Origin: Zygnema cylindricum
Lineage: Eukaryota; Streptophyta; Zygnematophyceae; Zygnematales; Zygnemataceae
Assembly: GCA_037447655.1 (NCBI GenBank)
Contig: JBBHKE010000656.1
Coordinates: 62,001-126,000 of the forward strand
Reading direction: 5' to 3'
DNA length: 64,000 nt
Below the pieces are notes generated by a model that was not told the origin of the DNA, did no database searches, and was given only the letters and a program-made list of their open reading frames with translations. Position 1 is the stretch's first letter; every line of letters starts with the position of its first letter. Both the position numbers and the translations under genes were made by a program. Below, one piece after another: positions 53,217 through 64,000 of the stretch.

Positions 53217-55065
53217 GTGGAAAACCCTACCTCAGTGCCCACAGGAAGGGCTAGCAGCAGCAGGGCTAGAAAACCTCCAACAAAGTTCGGAGAGTGGTAT
53301 GATACCACGAGCGCCCCAAGGAAAAAGTTCGTCGCGATGACTCAAGCTGAAAAGCCTTTAACTCTCCATCAAGCAGTGAACGATGAGGATGGGGAAAAGT
53401 GGAAGGCCGCGGTTAATGAGGAAATGGTGTCCATTATGCAAAACAAAACATGGACATTAGAAGACTTGCCACACGGAAGAAACCCCTTCGGCAGCAATTG
53501 GATCTTTCCAATCAAAAAAAATGCAGATAGAACCATCGATCTCTACAAGGCAAGACTAGTAGCCAAGGGTTACACTCAAAAGGAAGGCATTGATTACAAA
53601 GAAACATTCTCTCCAATTGTAAGGTATAATTCCATATGCACCTTACTTGCTCTGGCTGCCATCCTCGACTTGGAAATTGAGCAGATGGATGTGAAGACGG
53701 CATTCCTCCATCCTCGACTTGGAAATTGAGCAGATGGATGTGAAGACGGCATTATTTCATAGCGAACTGGAGGAGGAACTACTGTACATGGAGCAGCCCG
53801 AAGGGTTGGAAGACCCTATGAACCGGAACAAAGTGTGTAAAATGTCCAAGGCACTATACGGACAGAAGCAATCTCCACCACTTTGGAACATCAAGATTGA
53901 TGAGTACCTGCAAAGTCAAAGGTTTGTAAAAATAGAGTCAGATCACTCTGTTTATTACAATGCTGAAATGAACACTATAATTGCTATCTATGTAGATGAC
54001 TTGATTATCCTAGGCAAAACAAAAGAGGATATAACAAAAGTAAAAGATATGCTAAGGAGTCAATTTGAAATGAAAGACCTCGGAGAACTGAAGTATGTCC
54101 TAGGCATAGAAGTCATAAGAGATAGAGCAAATAGAAAAATACATTTAACTCAAAGAAAGTACATTGGAGAGTTACTTACCGTGTTTAACTTGGAGGATGC
54201 AAGAGGAGTCAGCACCCCTATAAAACTCGGAGAAAAGCTGATCGAGGAACCGGAAGAGGGGCAAGGGGAACAAGTGGACGCCCCCTACCGCGAAGCAGTG
54301 GGAGCCCTCATCTTTGCCATAAACTGTACGCGTCTTGACATCGCCACCACCGTCGGCATCCTAAGCCGATTCCTGCACAGGCCAAGCTAGCAACATTGGA
54401 TGGCAGTTAAAAGGGTGTTGAAGTACTTGAAAGTAACAAGAAATTATACATTGACACTGGGAGGAGAACAAGAAAGTATTAACATCCATGCTTTCAACGA
54501 TGCAAATTGGGGAGGTGACCTTACCACAAGGAAGTCCATAACCGGTTACCTGTGCAACCTTGGCGATGGAAGTGTGAGCTGGGCATGAAAGCTCCGGAAA
54601 ACTGTGGCCCTCTCCACCATGGAGGCAGAATACATGGCCGCTGCTGCCACCGTTAAAGAAGTTTTGTGGCTAAGAGCATTTCTAAATGAGATAGGATTTT
54701 TGCAATCTGAGAGGACTAAAATTTTTACAAACAGCCAGAGCTACTTGGCATTGATTAAGAATCCTATAAATCATCCTAAGTCTAAACATATTTCTATGAG
54801 ATATCACTTTGTTAGAAATGAAATAGCAGCGGAAGCTGTGGAGTTTGATTACACTCCTGGTAAAAAGAATGCAGCTGATATGCTAACTAAAGTTGTAGGA
54901 AAAGATAAGCTAAGTCTTTGCGCAAGAAAGGCAGGTCTAACTAATTTTCTTGCGGGTACAAAAAGTGGTACAGAAAAAGCTAAGGAGGAGGAACCTAAGG
55001 AGAGCACTATCATTCATGAAATCAAGAAACGAAAGATGAGTGACGCAGTGGAAAAATCTGAGTAA
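53217..55065 (+). pseudogene. Family E copia RT and RNase H
   Basis: RT: WKAAVNEEMVSIMQNKTWTL, YKARLVAKGYTQKEGIDYKE, then a 49-bp tandem duplication (53663-53760) that shifts the frame, MDVKTALFHSELEEELLYME, and the catalytic IAIYVDDLIILGK near 53990. RNase H: TAG at 54388 (Gln expected), HAFNDANWGGD, TGA at 54586, STMEAEYMAAAATVKEVLW, and FTNSQSYLAL with Asn where relatives have Asp. It ends with a Lys/Glu-rich tail after KAGLTNFL. Clearly dead, but much of the length is readable. Confidence 0.88.
53663..53760 (+). repeat. 49-bp tandem duplication within RT
   Basis: CCTCGACTTGGAAATTGAGC... occurs twice back to back (units 53663-53711 and 53712-53760). The second unit ends TTATTTCAT instead of TTCCTCCAT. 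49 is not a multiple of three, so RT is frameshifted. Confidence 0.95.
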
Positions 55066-55486
55066 TATAGTCTCGGAGTACTATTCCCAACATTGGTCCT
55101 TCGGAGAAATCAAACAGGTTCGGGAAAATGTTAGTGGTGCTTGGAGTTCCGAACCTTTACCGTTCACGAATATGCATACGTTGGAGTGCGCCGCCCTTGA
55201 TCACTCAGAATTTTTGACTTCAAACTGACAAGTGTACGGCTACGAGGTATATGGTCTTGTATGATTCCGTGGTACGCCAGTGGCGCGACATCTATTCATT
55301 TTAATCTTTTAAACGGTCTTGTACGGACCATTCTTTGGAACGTACACATACGATTTCGCCAAATGTATGGTTCGATCTTAATTACGTCATTGGAATTTAC
55401 CGAAAGTGACCGCGTAATATTTCGACGAAGGTTCGTGGTCAACAAAAGTCTGAAAGTACGGAAATCACCGTAGAATCGAGTGGGAG
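55066..55486 (+). other. 3' non-coding part and purine tract of family E
   Basis: About 420 bp between the pol end and the LTR. It ends GAGTGGGAG directly before TGTTAGTTTTTGG. TGTTAG after a GGGAG-type purine tract also occurs inside the D internal region (449-464 and 3488-3503). Confidence 0.65.
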
Positions 55487-55985
55487 TGTTAGTTTTTGGT
55501 GCGATTCCGGGCGATTCTCCGGTACACCGATTTGCATCGTATCGTTTGTGTTTGATAGACGAATCGGCTTGCTTAGTATAGGCGATATTTTCGGGAGGGG
55601 AATCGTAGCGGGATTTTGTCAGTTTTCAGTTTGCAGTTTTTTCTGAACATGCAGCTGTCCCCCATGTCTTATTGTGCGGTGGACATTTTACACGTTGCAG
55701 ATTGTGATTGAACCGCCACTTAGGAAGTGTGTTAGCTCTAGGCTATTTAGTCGTGTGCTTAGAAGAAGACAAACATCATTCACAGAAGGGAAAAGACAGA
55801 ACAGGCAACCAGCTTTATTAATAGGGACAATCTGTCCATTTTGTTTACTATCAAATTGTATTCCTACCTCTTTATAATGGGAATATACAAATCTGTCTAA
55901 AACTATTCTGTGTCTGTCTTATCTCTACCCACTCTAAATTCTGATCAAACTGCCTGGTCACTTGTTCTATCCGAGCCTTGTGTTA
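55487..55985 (+). repeat. Family E 3' LTR (right boundary uncertain)
   Basis: Starts TGTTAGTTTTTGGTGCG. It contains CTTTATAATGGG (55870) and a U5-like end ...TTGTGTTATTCTG. No partner LTR is present in the window, so the end is estimated. Confidence 0.5.
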
Positions 55986-58449
55986 TTCTGCTCCGGAGTC
56001 GGAAGTCTGTGGCGCCGGTCATTCACTTTCCTTCCATTCCCCTCCCTCCTCCTCCTCTCTCTTCAATTCCCGACCCCCCCCCCCCTCCCCATTTCTCATT
56101 CTTCCTCTCTCTCTATTCCTTTCTATCTCACTCTCTCTCTTTCTCTTTCCTCACTCTCCTCCCTTCCTTCCCCATCTCCCTCTCCCTCTGTCTCTTTCCC
56201 CTTCACACGGCCCTTTACACCTCCCTCCTCTCCCATCACCTTGTCACATATCCCCCTCAGTCTCTCTCTCTGCTCTTCTCTCCCCTTCCCTTCCCCTATC
56301 CACAGCTCTTAACCCTCTCTCTCAAAGTTGGAGAGCGGGAGTGCGTGATTTTCGGTTCTCAAGGAAATAAATAAATTGATTAATAATATTAATATTATTG
56401 TTTTATTATTATTATCTTATAATTAATAAATTGATGAATTCAAAATGGATTCAATTTCAAATGTGTTTGTAAGACGTTTAACGACACAATGAACTTATTT
56501 TTATTATTTTTATTGTTTTTATAATTTTTATTGTTTTTTATGATTTATATTTTTTATTGTTTTTATGATTTTGACCATCTTATTATTTTTATATATTATT
56601 ATTGTTTTTTATGATTTTTGTTATTTTTACTATTTTTATTATTTTATCATCTTTACTATTTTATGATCTTTACTATATTTATTATTTTTGATTGTTTTTA
56701 TGATTTTCACTATCTTTGGTGTTTTTATTATTTATTTTATTTTTATTGCTTTTTATGATTTTCGTTATTTTTACTATATTTATTATCTATATTATTTTTC
56801 TAATTAATTATGATTTATATAGCAACAAACATTCAATCATCTTTACGGATATGTCAAGAAATCACTGATCACTTTTCATCACATAAAATGCATAAAAATC
56901 TTCCGATTTCAGTTCGGTTACGTCTGATTGCCTATTTTAACATCCATCTTTTGTCTATGCAGTGGTTCTTGTGACACCCGATGGTGTTATATTTGCGATG
57001 GATTAATTTTTGATTTCACCTTCACTATTATTGGAGCAAAAGCTTGTCATTTTCAACCTTTTCCAATTTCCACAATCCAGTCATACGAATGTGTACCAGT
57101 TTATATATGACCAGTTTATATACCAACACCAACTATAAATCAGGTAAAACGACTTAAGCTGTCAGTCAGGGAAGAAAACCACATCGTAAATTGCACCAAT
57201 TAATAATTTATTTATTTTCCTGTCGATTGTTTTTTTTTTTCGCATTAGGTGTACTCGGGCGTTTTACACGATATCACAACACTCTAAACTGCGAGATTGG
57301 TTTACCTTGTGAATTTCTTCAACATGCCATTTTTTAATATGTAGCTTTTTAATATGTAATTTCCTAACGTGCAATTTCCTAATGTGTAATTTTCTAATGT
57401 AGAGTTTCCTAATGTGCAGTTTTCTAATGTGCAATTTTACTTATGTGTAATTTTCTAATCGTGCAATTTTTTTTATGTGTAATTTTATGATGTGGAATTT
57501 TCTTATGTGCAGTTTTCTAAAGTGTGATTTTCTAACAATGTGTGATTTCTGAACATTTTTGAATATGCAATTTTTGAAGCTTTTTGAATATGCATTTTTT
57601 AAAAACATGAAATTTTCTTAATACAACAGTATTTAAAATTGACAACGTCTATGTTTTGCAGAAAATGCCAAAAAAATAAAATGGAACATTGAGACACTTG
57701 TGGAAAACTGCAAACCATCCACCTCCCCTCCCAAAAAATAAATAAACAAAAAAAAAAGTGAAGGAAATAAACCTGACACACTATTTTTGTACCACTATGA
57801 AAAAATGAGGGCGTCACCAATCGTCACATATCAGTCAAATGACCTAAAAAGAAAGGGGAAAAAAAAGATAAAAAACCTAAATGAATAGAAAATCTTGTTA
57901 CAACAGAAAATCTGTTACGTGATGTGTGTACCATCGTACATGTTCATTATTAAAAAAACAGAGAGGCGATAATTATGTAGCATCGATTAAAGTATCAATC
58001 ACTTTTTTAAAACAAAAGAAAACAAATACCCACAAACTCTCTACATTAATATCCTACACAATGATCGTACACTTTCTCATTCATCCCAAAACAAGGGTTA
58101 AAACCCTAAAGAAACAAACAAACAAAGGCTCTATGGTAAGAAATCGGACATTACTTTGTGAACTTTATAGTTCACTCTATAAAAACGGTTAAACTTCTAG
58201 AAACAACAAACGAATTCTCTTCACTAAGAATGTACATTTGACTGTTCACCCTAAAACAACAGCTTTATCTCCTAAAGAGACGAAAAACACATTCTCTACA
58301 CATCCCACGGGCTTTTGAACGTAATATTTGGATACGAGCTCTTCAAAACTTTGTAGCGAGCTCGAAAAACAGTCATTTCATTTTCATCAAGTGGTAAACT
58401 CCCCTTAATGAAAAAAAGTTATTTGAATGCGGGACAATTCGCAAGCCAT
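55986..58449. other. Low-complexity intergenic DNA, no gene seen
   Basis: A pyrimidine-rich stretch at 56025-56330 with a 13-C run near 56075; TTTTATTATTTTTATTG-type AT repeats at 56385-56815; a TTTTCTAATGTGCAA minisatellite at 57330-57600; AT-rich DNA to 58449. Open frames here follow base composition. Confidence 0.65.
57330..57600 (+). repeat. ~17-bp minisatellite TTTTCTAATGTGYAA
   Basis: About fourteen degenerate units, e.g. ATTTCCTAATGTGTAA, TTTTCTAATGTGCAA, TTTTCTAATCGTGCAA, drifting to TTTTTGAATATGCAA at the right end. Confidence 0.75.
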
Positions 58450-59723
58450 TAAACCAACTCGACGGGTAAGCCGATGCTCAAGTTAAAATTACAGACAGAC
58501 TTCGAAAACCATACGACCGGAAACGATAACTTTCCTTTACGTTTATATAAGTAAACAAGTTCGTGAACAGGAACGGACATGCTTTTCACGTTTTTGAGCG
58601 TCATCATAACATCAAAAGTTGGACATCGTGTTGTGCATGCGTCTTAGATGGCTCAAACTCTCCACTTACGTCAAAAACTTCCTCGCTTTTATGTGAATAC
58701 ACACATTAATTCCAAGTATAAACTCGTAATATTCGGACAGTCGATTATACTTTTGTAAGTTGGACTAAACACTCTAAGATTGCGGACATTTGGATGAAAG
58801 ATCTTACAAGGATCATGGTGGTAGCACTCCAACGACAAAGTGACGAGGTTGGGAAAGAGTGCTAAGAAAGAAATCAAGACGTTCTTGTCATATTCATAAG
58901 TATCATCTTGCAAACCCAAATCAAGTTCCTTAATACTCTTGAGCTTTTGAAAACCGGTCCATGTATGCCCCTTCATAAGTTCGGGAGCCCAAAGTTCCTA
59001 TCAAGCCCTCCAAGACTGGAAACTCGTACAATGTTCTCACATGATCCAAGTCCAATTCAGGGATCCACAAATAAGTCAACGTTTTCCCGACAATCGTCGA
59101 CCAATGAAATAGAGTAGAAGGCAAAACTTCAACTTTGGTTATGATTTTTGTCACATTTGGTACCAAATGGACCATAGTTCAAAAGTAGGTGAAAGTAGGC
59201 CCATACAATATGCCTATTGTATGCAAAACATACAATATGACCTTAAGACCCATATTGTATTCGGACCTATTCGGACCAATTAAAACATTCGGACCAAATA
59301 TTGGACCAATTAAAACATTCGGACCAAAAATTTATATTTACACCGTCAGATTCGGACGATCGGACGGTCGATGATCAAATTAGCGATCTAAGAAGATCAC
59401 ATGAAAAGCCCATAACACAACTTACGATAAAAGCGCCGACCAAAGGCCTACCATAAAAACGCCTACTTTTGAACTATGAAATGGACAAAGCGCGACAAAC
59501 GCAACTGACACTCAGTTTTACGGATATACTCAGTTCCTTTTACAACACTATAATCGATATACAAATTTGAAACGGATCTCCCCGGAGGTTGAAGCGTTTA
59601 GCAGACAGAGGCCGAAAGGGCGAGTTCTTTAGCCTCGCCTGAAGAAGCTTTACTAAGGATCATATCGAGGAGAAATTCGGGAAGATTTAGAAGAGATGAC
59701 TCAGATTTTTTAGCCATGGCCAT
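58450..59723 (-). pseudogene. F-box/LRR-type protein pseudogene, split by a MITE
   Basis: Minus strand from ATG 59723: MAMAKKSESSLLNLPEFLLD, then MILSKASSGEAKELALSASV, which fits an N-terminal F-box (LP-x3-LL-x2-IL). A TAA follows near 59595 where CKRF-type sequence is expected. After the 306-bp MITE (59173-59478) the frame resumes as VHLVPNVTKIITKVEVLP, then DHVRTLYEFPVLEGL. A frameshift near 58955 leads into KLKSIKELDLGLQDDTYEYD, FLALFPNLVTLSLECYHHD and CPNITSLYLEL, i.e. leucine-rich repeats. A further piece, FDVMMTLKNVKSMSVP, lies near 58590. Plant F-box/LRR proteins are substrate adaptors of SCF ubiquitin ligases. This copy is disabled by stops, shifts and the insertion. Confidence 0.75.
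59173..59478. mobile_element. hAT-like MITE, 306 bp, TSD AAATGGAC
   Basis: Terminal inverted repeats CATAGTTCAAAAGTAGGYG (19 bp, one mismatch) at 59173-59191 and 59460-59478. A perfect 8-bp target duplication AAATGGAC lies at 59165-59172 and 59479-59486. 8-bp duplications are typical of hAT elements. The interior has a 34-bp direct repeat (GGACCAATTAAAACATTCGG...) near 59274-59332 and no coding capacity. Confidence 0.88.
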
Positions 59724-60164
59724 GCTTGCTTTTAAAAGGCTTCGTAGAAAGGAAAGAAAAAAAAAAAACTGAATGAATGAATAGGCGTAGAACAGGTAAG
59801 GAAAAGGTACGGAAAATGTATGAACAGGTACGGAAATTTGATCAGTAGTTTGAAAAAGACGCTACAATACTGAAACCGAAACCCTAACCCTAAACGCAAA
59901 AGCTGTGAAAAACCTTAAATGAAAAGAGCAAAGAATACAAAAGAAGAAAATGGACGAAAAGCTCCAAAAGGTATGGAACCCTAGTTATAAAAAACAAAAA
60001 AAGGAAAGGGACAGAAAGTACGGACAGTTGTGAAACGGTACGGAGAGTAATTAAAAATAAACTGTCTTAAAAAAGTACAACCCAAAAACCGTAACCCTAA
60101 AATGTAAAAGTTGCGGATTACCTAAAGGAAAAAAAAAGAAGAGGGAAAAGGTCAAAATGTCGAA
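59724..60164. other. Upstream region of the F-box pseudogene, no gene seen
   Basis: Contains several GGTACGGAAA strings (about 59805-60045) and a short CCCTAACCCTAAAC telomere-like motif at 59882-59895. Confidence 0.5.
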
Positions 60165-60420
60165 AACCTTGGAGGGATAGGGAGAGAAAGGGAAGGATAA
60201 GGAAGGAAAGGGAGGGAAAGGGAGGGAAATTGGAAAGAAAGGGAGGGAAAGGGAGGGAAATTGGAAAGAAAGGGAGGGAAAGGGAGGGAAATTGGAGGAA
60301 AGGGAGGGAAATTGGAGGAAAGGGAGGGAAAGGGAGGGAAAGGCAGGGAAATTGGAGGAAAGGGAGGGAAAGGGAGGGAAATTGGAGGAAAGGGAGGGAA
60401 AGGAGGGAAAGGGGAGGAAA
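60165..60420 (+). repeat. Polypurine repeat (GGGAGGGAAAGG/GGGAAATTGGA)n
   Basis: About 255 bp of GGGAGGGAAA units with ATTGGA interruptions. The strand has many GGG runs and could form G-quadruplex or triplex structures. Open frames across it are compositional. Confidence 0.93.
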
Positions 60421-60799
60421 CGTGCCTTCTGAATTTGTAATTTATGATGACTGAACATATTATATTTTCACCTAAAAAAAAAAAAAAAACCTTAGCATCG
60501 ACTACTCGGATGCCTCAAAAGAGAAAAGAAAAAAGAAAAAGAAAAAATCTCTCCTTGAAATAGAATTAAAATTGTCTGCAATAAAATAAACGACAAGGAA
60601 ATTGGAGAATGTAAAAATAAAACCACAATATAAACTCTTTGTTTCTCGTTTAAAACATTTTAAAAATTTTTCTTTTCTTTTACATTTTTGGGTTTCAGTT
60701 TGTCAAGCTATAAATCAGATTATAAAAACACTTTAATAGAAAAAAAAAAAAAAAAAAAAAAAAGTGAAGAGCCACATACTCTATTAATTGTAAGCTCAC
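60421..60799. other. A-rich DNA, no gene seen
   Basis: Contains poly-A runs near 60474-60489 and 60740-60764; otherwise featureless. Confidence 0.5.
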
Positions 60800-61730
60800 C
60801 ATCCCCTTAAAAACCATTAGCCACCCTTAAATAACCAGAAATAACCCTAAAAATCCCCTAAAAAACTACGAGGTAACCCTATAAAAACCTTAAAAACCCT
60901 GAAATAACTCCGAAAAAAAACCCTTAAAAACCTCAATTAACCCTGACATAACCCAGAAATCTGCGAAATAACCTTGAAAATGCCCCAAAAAACTCTCAAA
61001 ACATCTAAAAAACTCTGAATAACCCTAAGAAGTCCCTAAAAAACTCTGAAATAACCCTACAAAACCCTCCAAAACACTCCAAAACCCTAAAATAACCCAA
61101 AGAAAACCCTCAAAAACACTGAAATAACCCTACAAAAACTCTCAAAAGCTCTAAAATAGCCCTGAAATAACCCTCAGAAAACCCTAAAACACTCAGAAAT
61201 GACCACTGAAATATTATTATTAATCATAACAAGAGTGACAATGTTCTCTAAATATAATGAAATATAATCCTCTTAAAAATAGGAGATGAAATAAAATAAA
61301 TGAGTTGATACGATTCCTAAAAAACCCAAAACCTAACTTTCAAAAATTCCCTCGAGGAGCCGTAGAGAAAAATGAATACAAAAACTTGAAAAAAAAAAAA
61401 CATGTCCTGTTGAACTTATTTAGGAAAAATTACAAACAGTATATAAAAACAAATACGTTAATTAGTGAGCTACTATTTTCACACCTGTACTGTATATTGG
61501 TCTAAAAAAACCCTAAAAGATCTGAACTCTAAAAAAACCCTAAAAACCCAAAAACAACTGTCAAAAACGCTGAGATAACCCTCAAAAAACCCTTGAGAAA
61601 CACCAAAATAACACTATAAAACCCTCAAAAACACTAAAATAACCCACAAAACCCCAAGAAACTAAGAAAAAACCCTAAGGAACCAAAAAAAACTCTGAAA
61701 TTACCCTTACAAAACCTAAGAAGCAAGCCA
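60800..61730 (+). repeat. Degenerate telomere-like AACCCTAAA field
   Basis: Dozens of ACCCTAAAA/ACCCTGAAATA/ACTCTGAAATA units in an irregular array (60800-61215 and 61500-61700), with an AT-rich break at 61216-61500. The core CCCTAAA is the plant-type telomere unit, but spacing is irregular, with A-rich filler and no perfect tandem run. It is an ancient interstitial array or a telomere-like satellite, not a chromosome end. Confidence 0.7.
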
Positions 61731-62409
61731 ATAAAAAGGGGGAAAGAGGGAGAGGGGAGAGGCAGTTATCGGGTTTCAAAATAACCTCGCTTTTTAATTA
61801 AAATCTGAATTTTCAAAAAAGGGGAAAGGGGGGGGAAGGTGGAGAGGGAAGGGGAAATACACATTTGTTAAATGTGATATCTACAACCAACATTGGTTCC
61901 AATTGTGACACACCTCTCCTCTCCCCCCCCTCTTCCTCAATCATATCATATTTAACTTTTCTTAACTAAAAGAAAAAAAAAAAAAAAAAAGATAAACAAT
62001 AAAAAAAAAAAAAACAATTTTTAAAAAAAAAAAAAAAAAAAAAAATTACTACGACTATACCAAAACATGAGATTTCCAAAAAACTTTTCCAAAAAAAAAA
62101 TGAAGGAAAATTAATGACAAAACTCGCCAGGAAAAAAAAAATGAAAGTTAAACTTATTTAAAGAAAGTTAAACTTATTTATAGGAAGTTAAACTTTACAA
62201 ACAGTAAATAGAAATGCACACATAAATTAGTGAGCTACTGTACTATTTTCACACGTGTGTGGTATAATACAATTGCGGCCCGAGTTCGAAAAGTTTTTCG
62301 ACGAATCAGAATACGACAAATAAGGACACCGAGAGTTGAAATTCAAGAATCTGACACACATCATGAAAAGAATACGAAAAAAATACGAAAAAAAAAGGAA
62401 TAAAAGGAA
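61731..62409. other. Purine- and A-rich DNA, no gene seen
   Basis: A GGGGAAAGG-type tract lies at 61736-61855, a CT tract at 61914-61938, and poly-A runs at 61972-62045. AAAGTTAAACTTATTTA is repeated near 62144-62190. Confidence 0.55.
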
Positions 62410-62805
62410 CGCACTGAATCTAATATGTCTCTATGTTCAATATTCGTAGTTCCGTTAATCAGACTAATGTTCATATTAATGTTTAAATAAATATCTTACC
62501 CCGTGTATTGTAACGAACTTTTATGACAGACCGGATAAGGCTGACGGCTACGTCGAACTCTGTCGGTCGGAGGTTCGTGTCCTTCCGGACTCAACCTTTT
62601 GTTCAGAGTGACTTATGTCACTCTTTAGTCCTGCCTGTGGAGCTAAGGCAACCATGGCTCAACTACCCTCTCTAACCTTCAGTGACTACAACAAGTATGG
62701 GAGCTAGAGAGAGGAGGTGGAGGCAGGCTGTCCGCCCTTTTCTTTTCCTATTTTGCTGATCTATTTAGACCTAGAAAATACCCTATAAATCTAGTACTTT
62801 CATCA
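62410..62805 (-). repeat. Family A LTR fragment (minus)
   Basis: Complement of the first ~395 bp of an A LTR (start TGATGAAAGTACTAG at 62805). It contains the tRNA-like module in plus orientation, with B-box-like GGTTCGTGTCC (62572-62582) and the AGAGTGACTTATGTCACTCT palindrome (62606-62625). The LTR 3' part is missing. It abuts a gypsy integrase fragment at 62806. Confidence 0.8.
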
Positions 62806-62813
62806 AACCGTGA

Positions 62814-63620
62814 CTAAGAAACAAAAAAATTACCCGCCCAATTCGCAGTTCCCGCAAAACCAGGTAATTTAGGGTTGACGGTGTGGCTCCAAAGAGGCGG
62901 GAAGACAGTGATCGCATACCACGACGTTGCCAAGCGCGAAGGATAGGTTACAGGCGGAGGAACAAGAAGGAGGGTCAGCAAAGTTAGATAAGTGAAAGGT
63001 GGGTTCCTCCTCCAATCCCCGAAGATGGCAGGGGCCACATTGATTTGATTCTCTTTAATTTTTAGACCATCTTTCCCCTCTAAGGTAAAACCTTCTTTGT
63101 TAGAAACCACCTTCACTTTCAAGATTACCCGCCCGACAGAAATATCCAGCGTGTCTTTTTTTTGTTTCATCTTATACACAAAGTCCCTGGGCATAAATTG
63201 CTTTTGTTGTGGTACATAATTCACGCTCCGGCGTTGGGAATACCACAATTGATCCTAGTGTTGAGCCCCCTGTAAATTCCCCATGGTGAGAGGCATTTCT
63301 AGGTGGAATATTTTAGCTCTATCGGCGATCAGTTTTTTGACAGTCCCTTGGTCATCCATTTCCAAGAGGACCACTGCTGGGGCCGAGGCAGCTCCGGGCA
63401 GGATGGAATGTCGTCCAAATAAAATGAAATAACGGCTATATGAGTGGAGGGAAGCTTGCCGGCTGAACCAGTATCCCATGGCAATCGAAGGAACCTTTCT
63501 GTCCCACTCTCCCAAATCTTCTTCAACATCATATTTATGTATGACCGCCTGTCCACATTGGTGATGGAGATGGGTGATCAGAGTTTCTCGATGTGAAGGG
63601 GGAGGAACCACTTTCCTCAT
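62814..63620 (-). pseudogene. Gypsy integrase C-terminal fragment
   Basis: Minus strand. MRKVVPPPSHRETLITHLHH, then WDRKVPSIAMGYWFSRQASL and FILFGRHSILPGAA correspond to the end of the gypsy integrase core (the W-x2-...GYR..QAS...FG...P pattern). LQGAQH leads after a frame change near 63252 to RRSVNYVPQQKQFMPRDFVY, VKVVSNKEGFTLEGKDGLKI and KENQINVAPA, the integrase C-terminal beta-rich module. Open to 62814, where LTR sequence of family A lies. It is not the missing part of the nearer gypsy copy by position; whether it is the same family cannot be told because the parts do not overlap. Confidence 0.7.
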
Positions 63621-64000
63621 CGCGTTCGCCCATATCCAGAGGAGGATGCCTCAGTCCCAGTCATACGCCGCCATCCGGGTCTACACTCAAGATAATTGAA
63701 CTCTTGCCAAGTGGGGAAGAGGAGACCCCTGCTGGATGAATTATAGAGAGATGGGGTCATTCCAGATATCCCTACGTCCATCTCCATAGGGGCCTACCCC
63801 TCCACATCTGCCGCAAAAGTAGACAACTACCCTCAAGATCGGGGAAGCTTGATTAAGGCGGAAGATGCTCGAATGAGTCATAATCTGATCCCCGGATCCT
63901 CATCATACCTAGCCCAGTAGAATCCCGAGTATAGGGATCTGGATTCCGGCTAAGTTCGTCGCCATTCTTGTGGATTTCCCCTGCCTGGTGGATGATATCG
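63621..64000. other. Unassigned sequence at the window edge
   Basis: More GC-balanced than the preceding 7 kb. It may be the continuation of the gypsy fragment or another element, but no motif could be recognised in any frame. Confidence 0.4.

Noticed and set aside
55910-56374. Three overlapping plus-strand open frames rich in Ser, Leu and Pro
   Set aside because: They lie in a CT-rich low-complexity tract. All three frames are open together, which indicates composition and not coding.
60051-60458. Open frames on both strands over the polypurine tract
   Set aside because: They are translations of GGGAGGGAAA repeats with no other support.
60800-61730. True telomere or chromosome end
   Set aside because: Units are irregular and A-rich, and element and gene remains continue on both sides.

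Overview
This is a plant-type nuclear window made almost entirely of transposable-element debris. Supporting signs are a primer site matching the plant initiator-tRNA anticodon arm, CCCTAAA-like telomeric motifs, an F-box pseudogene, a tRNA-Lys-like gene, and hAT-like and PIF/Harbinger-like MITEs. I cannot name the species. No intact host protein gene was found. The longest clean reading frame is the Gag of a non-autonomous retrotransposon (1753-3003). A run of 10 N at 36964-36973 is an assembly gap.

Layout. (1) 1-4816: tandem array of a Gag-only copia-type element (here family D), whose last LTR is fused to a truncated copia element (family A pol and 3' LTR, 4817-9181). (2) 9182-31607: a minus-strand Ty3/gypsy element split by two copia insertions, each of which carries a further insertion. 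All four layers have 5-bp target-site duplications: GACCG (A element 10320-17979), ATCAA (solo LTR 16621-17831), AAAGA (B-type autonomous element 20343-31301) and ATTAT (young Gag-only element 23388-27893). (3) 31608-33786: host DNA with a 955-bp PIF/Harbinger-like MITE and a pyrimidine microsatellite. (4) 33787-43757: a composite copia structure flanked by TTAAT, containing the assembly gap, a second Gag-only copy, an A-type RT/RNase H fragment and a head-to-head pair of LTRs. (5) 43763-49129: low-complexity DNA, a tRNA-Lys-like gene, a relic LTR related to family D, and the C-terminal remains of a non-LTR retrotransposon with a restriction-like endonuclease. (6) 49130-55985: a decayed copia element of another lineage (family E) with a gypsy 3' end lodged in it and a duplicated integrase segment. 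(7) 55986-64000: low-complexity DNA, an F-box/LRR pseudogene disrupted by a 306-bp hAT-like MITE, a polypurine tract, a degenerate telomere-like field, an LTR fragment and a gypsy integrase fragment.

How the elements work together. Families A, B and D share three traits. The primer-binding site GGTTATGGGCCCA is complementary to the anticodon arm, not the 3' end, of initiator tRNA-Met, as in Drosophila copia. The gag start codon lies inside the LTR, so the primer site is translated as (Q)VMGP. The A and B LTRs also carry an antisense tRNA-like module with a B box. Two type-B copies keep only Gag plus an in-frame string of pol remnants without catalytic residues. They would have to be mobilised by pol-bearing relatives such as 20343-31301, although every pol copy in this window is broken. 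Family letters are labels used only in this annotation.
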